Positions 7,139 to 11,667 of a stretch of DNA of 11,667 nt are shown here, one piece after another. The notes under the pieces were generated by a model that made no database searches, was not told the origin of the DNA, and saw nothing but the letters and a program-made list of their open reading frames with translations. The DNA is from JBAXHO01 sp037138855 (lineage in GTDB: Bacteria > Patescibacteriota > Dojkabacteria > B142 > OLB20). Position 1 is the first letter of the stretch. Each line of letters starts with the position of its first letter. The stretch is from NCBI GenBank assembly GCA_037138855.1, contig JBAXHO010000053.1:1-11667 (forward strand), given 5' to 3'. A program made the translations under genes and the position numbers.

Positions 7139-7167
7139 AGCATATCGAAATCAATTTACCTGGTCAA
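7139..7167 (-). promoter_or_regulatory. Candidate sigma70-type promoter
   Basis: On the minus strand, TTGACC (7167-7162) and TATGCT (7144-7139) are separated by exactly 17 bp. This is the best -35/-10 pair seen in the window. It drives toward the unknown anchored protein, and the -10 touches the upstream ATG (7138), which favours the internal start at 7117. Confidence 0.5.
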
Positions 7168-7191
7168 TTGCAAAAAGAGAAAAAATGTAAT

Positions 7192-7266
7192 GATAGAAGA
7201 TAGGAATCTAGGAATCTGAAAAATTAAAATAGCTAATATATAAAAGATAAGAGTTAGAAGAAGAAT
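7192..7266. repeat. Degenerate heptamer and octamer tracts
   Basis: GATAGAA then GATAGGA (7192-7205) is followed by an 8-bp direct repeat TAGGAATC (7201-7208 and 7209-7216). From 7232 the 7-bp phase returns: GCTAATA, TATAAAA, GATAAGA, GTTAGAA, GAAGAAT. The stretch AGATAAGAGTTAGAAG recurs with one change in the gap upstream of gpmI. The 206-bp gap 7139-7344 is thus mostly promoter plus repeats. Confidence 0.65.
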
Positions 7267-7304
7267 AAATTGAAAATTGCAAGGTAAAAATTATTATTCA
7301 TTTT

Positions 7305-7340
7305 GATACATGATACTTGATACATGATACATGATACATG
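7305..7340. repeat. Heptamer array, GATACAT units
   Basis: Five tandem units: GATACAT, GATACTT, then three more GATACAT. On the minus strand these read TATCATG with one TATCAAG variant, the same two units as the array at 1686-1713. The array ends four bases before the stop codon of the serine hydrolase gene, repeating the pattern of heptamer arrays at gene 3' ends. Confidence 0.95.
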
Positions 7341-7344
7341 CTTC

Positions 7345-8331
7345 CTATTTATTCAAAAATTCATATACCAGGCTTGAAATTTGGGCGATTTTCTCTCGAC
7401 CGTTTTGCGGAGTGATATCTCCATTGAGAACTACTAAGATATATGTATGCTTGGAGCCATAAACGATCCCTGCATCCTGATAGGTACGGTCTAAAGTACC
7501 GATCTTATGAGCTACAACAATACCTTCCGGGACACCTGCTGGAATGCGGTCATTAAAATATGTTGTTTTTAATAAATCCAGTAAATATTGACTGGAAGCT
7601 GGAGATAATTGATTTTGCGAATATAATGCTTGAAATACTTGCCCTATTGCATCAGCATTCGTGTGAGCAGGAAGTCTGCTGACATCAGAAAAACCCAGCT
7701 CCTCACGCATTCTTTTCTGCAGTAATGTGACACCACCAAAACGATGTTCCAGCGTTGTCATGGCGGTATTGTCACTATCTCTGATTAAATATGTTAATAA
7801 TTCATTTAAACTAATATTATAATTTCCACTGCGTTGAGATAAGGCATCAAAATCATAAATTTTTTCATTACTAGTGACTAAAACTTGCTGATCTAAACTC
7901 AACCTCCCGGCATCAACATCCTTCAAGATAACCATTGCCAAAGGTACTTTATAAATACTGGCAGGATGAAATGATTTTTGAGAATTTAGTTTCAATTCTC
8001 TTCCTGTTGATATGTCCTGGATATAAACTCCATATTTATTTGTTTCAGAACCAATCACTTCAATAATTTGCTGCTCTAAACTTGTAAAATCTTCTTCTGT
8101 TGATAGGTCGGAATTCACCAGATCATATTCCGCACCAGAACTATTAATTACATTAGTTTCGAATACAGCCAAATCTGCCTGAGTAAATCGGACACGAGGA
8201 GTGAAATAAATTATTTTAACGACAATATAACTAAATAATATTAATTCAAAACAAAACAAAACAAATAAATACAAGAGCGATCGCTTGGAAATCAATGCAA
8301 TCAATCGTTTACAGGCAGAAAGAATTTTCAT
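7345..8331 (-). CDS. Membrane-anchored serine hydrolase, class A beta-lactamase-like / penicillin-binding fold
   Basis: A 328-aa protein with one N-terminal membrane anchor (about residues 19-43) and an extracytoplasmic beta-lactamase-like domain. The catalytic SxxK is Ser125-Ile-Tyr-Lys128 (FHPASIYKVPLAM), the second motif is SDN (186-188) and the third is KIG (276-278) in place of the usual KTG/KSG. No ExxLN with the deacylating Glu166 is visible in the expected stretch (about 210-235), so antibiotic hydrolysis is doubtful and a D,D-peptidase or other wall hydrolase role is more likely. It starts eight bases after the gpmI stop, so the two are probably co-transcribed, although no functional link is obvious. 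No Shine-Dalgarno sequence precedes the ATG. Confidence 0.85.
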   Translation of the reverse strand: MKILSACKRLIALISKRSLLYLFVLFCFELILFSYIVVKIIYFTPRVRFTQADLAVFETNVINSSGAEYDLVNSDLSTEEDFTSLEQQIIEVIGSETNKYGVYIQDISTGRELKLNSQKSFHPASIYKVPLAMVILKDVDAGRLSLDQQVLVTSNEKIYDFDALSQRSGNYNISLNELLTYLIRDSDNTAMTTLEHRFGGVTLLQKRMREELGFSDVSRLPAHTNADAIGQVFQALYSQNQLSPASSQYLLDLLKTTYFNDRIPAGVPEGIVVAHKIGTLDRTYQDAGIVYGSKHTYILVVLNGDITPQNGREKIAQISSLVYEFLNK

Positions 8332-8339
8332 GAAACAGT

Positions 8340-9851
8340 TTATGGCTTTAATAAAAGGCTTTTACCAACCATTACTTTAGGAATTTCCAGATTCATTACA
8401 TCCAAAATAGTTGGGGCAATATCCTGCAATCCTTCTTTTTGATCCAGTTTTACATTTAAATCTGAAATAAAAATAAATGGCACCGGATTGGCAGTATGCT
8501 GAGTATGTGGCTGCTCATTTCCATAATCCCACATCATATCGCTATTACCATGATCAGCAGTAATCATTACTACATATTCATCAAGCCGGTCTTTGATTTT
8601 TTCGAATATTTTCCCGAGACAAAAATCCACTGATTGAGCGCTGACGACTGCTGCAGAATAATCACCTGTATGACCTACCATATCGGCACTACAGAAATTC
8701 GCTACAATAAAATTGTATTTATTTTTTTCAATTTGCATCAAAATGTCTTGAGTTACGACATAATTTTGCATTGTCGGTAAATACTGATAGTATGGTTTGA
8801 CAAATTTTTCAGAACTATAAAGTTTCCATTCTTCTCCAGGAAATGCTTTTTCCTGACCACAGTTAAAGAAATATGTTAAATGGGTATATTTCTCTGTTTC
8901 TGTGACATGATATTGTTTCATTCCTGCCAAAGAAATCGTCTCTGCTAATGAATGAGTGACCACTGGCCTAGGATAAGCCATTTCAGTCTTAATGTCTTCT
9001 GAAATTTCAATAAAAGTACCAATGCTAATATTTTTGATCGCTCTATCCTTCAAAGCTTTGACTACCTGATAAAGACGATCGCTGCGGTAATGAGTGAAAA
9101 AAACACTATCGCCAGCCTGAATTTTGCCATTTCCAGAAAAAATAAATTGCTGAAAATATTCATCAGTAATATTCTGGTTATAACTCAAATTAATCGCTGC
9201 CTGAAAATTGGCTAACTTCATTCCTTTGCCTTCAACTAGCAAGTCTACAGCTTGAGCAGTCTTGTCCCAGTCACGATCGCGATCCAGAAACGATCTGCCT
9301 TGTAAAGTAACTAACTGGGCTTCAGGATATCCAGCGAGCATTTTCTCTACTGCTTCTAAATATTTTGTTACTGATTTGGGAGGTGTATCACGACCATCTG
9401 AAAAAGCATGAATATTAAGTTTTTTTACTCCTTCATTTTGTGCCAGTTTGATCAAAGCTTCTAAATGCTCTAAACTGGAATGCACCTTGCCGTCTGAAAT
9501 AATGCCAACAATATGTAAAGCCTTACCATTGTCTCTTACCCTTTGGCACAAATCTACCATTACTTTATTAGTAAAAAATTCTCCGGATTTAATCGCATTA
9601 TCGATCCGGGGCAAATCCTGCATGATCACCCGACCGGAACCAATTACCTGATGGTTGATTTCACTGGTACCAAACTGATCATCCGGTAAACCGACATAAG
9701 CACCATGCGAAAATAACCGGGTATTGTGAAAATCCCGTACCAGTTTGTCATAGTTTGGTTTCTTGGCATTATCAATCGCATTGAATTTATCAGGCTTGCC
9801 CAGTCCCCAACCATCCATAATTAGGAGTATTACTTTACGAGATTTATGCAT
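8340..9851 (-). CDS. gpmI: 2,3-bisphosphoglycerate-independent phosphoglycerate mutase
   Basis: Interconverts 3- and 2-phosphoglycerate in glycolysis, in the cytoplasm, via a phosphoserine and two Mn ions. The 503 aa match the usual ~510. The first metal site MDGWG carries Asp13. The catalytic Ser63 lies in GTSEINHQVIGSGR (canonical GNSEVGH), with Asn to Thr and Val-Gly to Ile-Asn changes around it. Substrate-binding SDGKVH (119-124), SDGRDTPP (151-158) and GRSFLDRDRDWD (185-196) are present; the last is one residue shorter than canonical. The C-terminal metal motifs DMVGHTG, TADHGN and PHTQHTANPVPF are intact. The start opens in MHKSRKVILLIMDGWG, as in the family. It is the first gene of a likely operon with the serine hydrolase. 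Upstream, TATCTT lies eight bases before the ATG inside a heptamer tract. Confidence 0.97.
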   Translation of the reverse strand: MHKSRKVILLIMDGWGLGKPDKFNAIDNAKKPNYDKLVRDFHNTRLFSHGAYVGLPDDQFGTSEINHQVIGSGRVIMQDLPRIDNAIKSGEFFTNKVMVDLCQRVRDNGKALHIVGIISDGKVHSSLEHLEALIKLAQNEGVKKLNIHAFSDGRDTPPKSVTKYLEAVEKMLAGYPEAQLVTLQGRSFLDRDRDWDKTAQAVDLLVEGKGMKLANFQAAINLSYNQNITDEYFQQFIFSGNGKIQAGDSVFFTHYRSDRLYQVVKALKDRAIKNISIGTFIEISEDIKTEMAYPRPVVTHSLAETISLAGMKQYHVTETEKYTHLTYFFNCGQEKAFPGEEWKLYSSEKFVKPYYQYLPTMQNYVVTQDILMQIEKNKYNFIVANFCSADMVGHTGDYSAAVVSAQSVDFCLGKIFEKIKDRLDEYVVMITADHGNSDMMWDYGNEQPHTQHTANPVPFIFISDLNVKLDQKEGLQDIAPTILDVMNLEIPKVMVGKSLLLKP

Positions 9852-9893
9852 AAGAATAGAAGATAAGAGTTAAAAGATAAAAGTTAGAAGATT
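9852..9893. repeat. Degenerate heptamer tract upstream of gpmI
   Basis: Six units in continuous 7-bp phase: AAGAATA, GAAGATA, AGAGTTA, AAAGATA, AAAGTTA, GAAGATT. They begin at the base next to the gpmI start codon. The related tract at 10032-10066 is in opposite orientation, so the pair forms an imperfect long inverted repeat around 9894-10031. On the coding strand it supplies TATCTT (9865-9860) as a possible -10 element. Confidence 0.75.
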
Positions 9894-9907
9894 AAAATAT
9901 TGAAATA

Positions 9908-9935
9908 TTAACAGGTTAACGGGTTAACGAATTAA
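9908..9935. repeat. Octamer tandem repeat, TTAACRGG-type
   Basis: Three units in 8-bp phase (TTAACAGG, TTAACGGG, TTAACGAA) followed by TTAA. The 10-mer AACAGGTTAA also occurs at 1659-1668 upstream of sod. This is one of two places in the window where the period is 8 and not 7. Confidence 0.75.
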
Positions 9936-9998
9936 AAAAAATTAAAAATTAAAACTGAAATCCGGAATTATAAAATTACTAGCTGGTCTCTAGAGCTG

Positions 9999-10022
9999 AG
10001 GAAATTTGATCTTTGATTTCCT
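9999..10022. other. Small inverted repeat in gpmI upstream gap
   Basis: Arms AGGAAAT (9999-10005) and ATTTCCT (10016-10022) enclose a 10-nt loop. It lies between the DUF2079 gene and gpmI, both on the minus strand. No T-run follows the hairpin on the minus strand, so I do not call it a terminator; it might be an operator or a repeat remnant. Confidence 0.4.
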
Positions 10023-10031
10023 AGATACTTA

Positions 10032-10066
10032 AATTATTATCTTCTAACTATTAACTCTTAACTTCT
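10032..10066. repeat. Degenerate heptamer tract, opposite orientation
   Basis: Five units in exact 7-bp phase: AATTATT, ATCTTCT, AACTATT, AACTCTT, AACTTCT. Read on the minus strand it matches the style of 9852-9893 (GTTAGAAGAT is shared). It abuts and partly overlaps the end of the small open frame at 10058-10126. Confidence 0.75.
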
Positions 10067-10126
10067 AGCTTTTTTCATTTCAGCCAAATTACACAATTCT
10101 TCCAGATTCCAGTCTTCACTTTTCAT
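10058..10126 (-). CDS. Possible 22-aa ORF or truncated gene start
   Basis: A minus-strand frame opens with ATG at 10126, inside the last codons of the DUF2079 gene (11-bp overlap), and encodes 22 residues starting MKSEDWNLEELCNLAEM. The peptide looks acidic and amphipathic. Its stop TAA and last codons fall at the edge of the heptamer tract 10032-10066, so it could be a small translationally coupled gene or the 5' stub of a gene cut off by repeat growth. I recognise no family, and chance is a real possibility at this length. Confidence 0.22.
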   Translation of the reverse strand: MKSEDWNLEELCNLAEMKKARS

Positions 10127-11513
10127 TCCGATACAACACAATATTCCCTTTCTGGTCTAGCACCTGATATTCAGTTGATTGGGCAAAATCATAATAACCG
10201 GAATATTTTTTTTGGTCAATCAAAATATATTCAGGCTGAACTTTTTGCGGTAACCAGGCGGGATCAAATAAATAGAGATTTTGAAAGCGGGCAGTTTGTC
10301 CACCAAGGCTATTGGAAACATATAGCACAGCATTTTGCGGGATTTCTTTAAGCAATTTTTGTACAGCCACTCGATCAGCGCCCCGATTTTCCAGATGCTG
10401 AATTGTCACAATTAAATTGTGATTGTGCAGTGCAACCAGATTAAAAGCAATCAGTAAAAAAATTAATCCTTTTTTGATATTTATATTTAACTGATACTTC
10501 CCGTAAAACTGATTTTTTTCAAACTTGGCCAAACCCATAATAAAAGCATAGAAAATTGCCACACTGGTAATCACATCATATTGTTTGGCAGTACCGACCA
10601 TGTGTACAGAATTAGACATAAAATTAACCAGAAAAGCTGGCGTTACTAAGATAAATAATTCTGGCAGTACTAAAATAACTAATAGCATTGGAGTAAATAA
10701 CATACGAATGTAATTCACTTTATCCCAATGAATAATGAGACGGAGCATTTGATAAGGTTTTGTGAAAAAGTTTTTGATAATTTCTTTAGGACCATTACCC
10801 AGATAACTATAACGCTGCAAAGTATCTGAGCCTTCACCACTGCGAAAATACGGTAGAAATACAAATAAAGCTGCTAAAGCATATATCACGCCGTAAAAGA
10901 CAAGGATTAGCGCTTTTTTCTCTTTCCGGAAAATTACAAAATACAAACCCAGCATGGTCACAAAAATTCCGACATCTTCTTTACAAAACATCGCTAACGT
11001 TAAAAATATTAACGAAACTCCCAGCTTTTTCTTTTCCAAAAAATAAATTCCCCAAGCCAGTAAAGGAAAAGCCAGGGCAATTTCATGAAATTCAAAAAGT
11101 AATAATCCGGCGAGCGGTCGATATAGTACCAAAATCACTAAAAATAAAATTCTTAAGGAAGCAGATTTGATATGAATTTTGGCAATTTTGTAAAGTGCAA
11201 TAATCCCAGCAGTCACTCCCAACGTCTGGATCACAAACAAGGTAAAAGAAAACGGAAATATTTTATAAATCCCGGCCACCAGTAAAAGTATCGGAGAAAA
11301 ATGATCACCCAGGAAATTGGTCACCTCCGGACTGGAAGCAAACCAGCGACCATGAATCGTATTCCAGACCACCTGCTCCTGCAATCCAAAATCAAACAGT
11401 GCTGTATCCAGATTCCAATGCTTGAGATACGGGACAATGATATAAACCAAAGAAAAAATCGTGAGGATAATTACAACAATAAGGTTTTCTCGATTTTGAA
11501 AAAACTTTTTCAT
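10116..11513 (-). CDS. DUF2079 family polytopic membrane protein
   Basis: A 465-aa integral membrane protein with about ten hydrophobic helices, starting at residues 10-30. Family features of DUF2079 (PF09852) are visible in order: ALFDFGLQEQVVWNTIHGRW (38-57) with the conserved FDxGxxxQ, GDHFSP (69-74), LFEFHEIALAFPL (139-151), CKEDVGIF (177-184), the QYD motif (311-313) before further helices, and the C-terminal outside region with NAVLYVSNSLGGQTARF and a PEYILIDQ strand. The family resembles GT-C glycosyltransferase membrane folds, so a role in cell-envelope glycosylation is possible, but no activity is established. The start MKKFFQNREN is a normal opening; no Shine-Dalgarno motif is seen. 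Confidence 0.85.
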   Translation of the reverse strand: MKKFFQNRENLIVVIILTIFSLVYIIVPYLKHWNLDTALFDFGLQEQVVWNTIHGRWFASSPEVTNFLGDHFSPILLLVAGIYKIFPFSFTLFVIQTLGVTAGIIALYKIAKIHIKSASLRILFLVILVLYRPLAGLLLFEFHEIALAFPLLAWGIYFLEKKKLGVSLIFLTLAMFCKEDVGIFVTMLGLYFVIFRKEKKALILVFYGVIYALAALFVFLPYFRSGEGSDTLQRYSYLGNGPKEIIKNFFTKPYQMLRLIIHWDKVNYIRMLFTPMLLVILVLPELFILVTPAFLVNFMSNSVHMVGTAKQYDVITSVAIFYAFIMGLAKFEKNQFYGKYQLNINIKKGLIFLLIAFNLVALHNHNLIVTIQHLENRGADRVAVQKLLKEIPQNAVLYVSNSLGGQTARFQNLYLFDPAWLPQKVQPEYILIDQKKYSGYYDFAQSTEYQVLDQKGNIVLYRNEK

Positions 11514-11594
11514 AATAAAATTGAGTTAAAAACTAAAAGTAATATACAGGATTGGGAGGATTGCTGCAATCAGTACAAAGCTGGAGGATATAGG

Positions 11595-11667
11595 TATCAT
11601 GTAGTTAGAATGAATATCTAGTATCTAGTATCTAGTATCTAGTATCTAGTATCTAGTATCTAGTATC
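11595..11667. repeat. Heptamer tandem array, unit TATCTAG
   Basis: Seven perfect copies of TATCTAG (11615-11663) plus a partial TATC reach the end of the window, so the array continues beyond it. A TATCATG and a TAGTTAG unit just upstream (11595-11608) are one base out of phase with it. The unit differs from the array at the window start only in the two bases between C and G. Confidence 0.95.

Noticed and set aside
7345..8331. True antibiotic-resistance beta-lactamase
   Set aside because: No Glu166-type ExxLN motif and KIG in place of KTG; the context is housekeeping, not a resistance locus.
9448..9651. Plus-strand 67-codon frame within gpmI
   Set aside because: Antisense to the conserved catalytic part of gpmI.
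178..11513. Recoded UGA (Gly) as in Gracilibacteria/Absconditabacteria
   Set aside because: TGA ends three intact genes (178, 1725, 10116) at expected family lengths, and no in-frame TGA interrupts a gene.
11301..11621. Plus-strand 106-codon frame at the right end
   Set aside because: Mostly antisense to the DUF2079 N-terminus; its tail enters repeat DNA and it resembles no family.

Overview
This 11.7 kb window is AT-rich bacterial DNA (roughly one third G+C by eye) read with the standard bacterial code. TGA, TAA and TAG all serve as stops, so there is no sign of the UGA=Gly code of Gracilibacteria or Absconditabacteria. Gene content, small compact genes, the absence of Shine-Dalgarno motifs and the abundance of short intergenic tandem repeats suggest a Candidate Phyla Radiation (Patescibacteria) genome, most likely Parcubacteria/ABY1-like. 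This placement is an inference from gene style, not from a marker tree. Both ends of the window lie inside 7-bp tandem arrays, so it may be a whole contig whose assembly broke at repeats.

Layout: nine of ten confident genes lie on the minus strand. From left to right they are a TVP38/TMEM64-type (VTT) membrane protein (178-864), an Mn-type Fe/Mn superoxide dismutase (1015-1623), an NADPH-dependent FMN reductase (1725-2279), an anchored lysozyme-like protein (2401-3081) and a TPR lipoprotein (3143-4579). Then comes lepA/EF-4 (4659-6554), the only plus-strand gene. It is divergent from the TPR gene, and its stop overlaps that of the convergent unknown exported protein (6551-7138). Next are a class-A-beta-lactamase-like serine hydrolase (7345-8331) just downstream of gpmI (8340-9851) in a probable two-gene operon, and a DUF2079 membrane protein (10116-11513). 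No tRNA, rRNA, CRISPR, IS element or classical GC-rich terminator was seen.

Functionally the window mixes housekeeping (GpmI for glycolysis, LepA for translation), redox defence (SOD and flavin reductase, adjacent) and cell-envelope proteins (lysozyme-like enzyme, PBP/beta-lactamase-like hydrolase, TPR lipoprotein, DUF2079 and VTT membrane proteins, one anchored unknown). No classical defence or secondary-metabolism system is visible.

The most unusual signal is non-coding. Nearly every repeat-bearing gap contains 7-bp-period tandem arrays. Their units differ by locus but mostly share a TATC (or GATA) core: TATCATG, TATCAAG, TATCTAG, TATCCGG, TATCTTT and degenerate A-rich relatives. One array runs into the 3' end of the FMN reductase gene and supplies its last five codons and its stop. 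A separate palindromic element of about 22 nt occurs twice. Several genes have a -10-like hexamer 6-8 nt before the ATG and no Shine-Dalgarno sequence, which suggests leaderless transcripts; at two genes that hexamer is itself part of a heptamer array.
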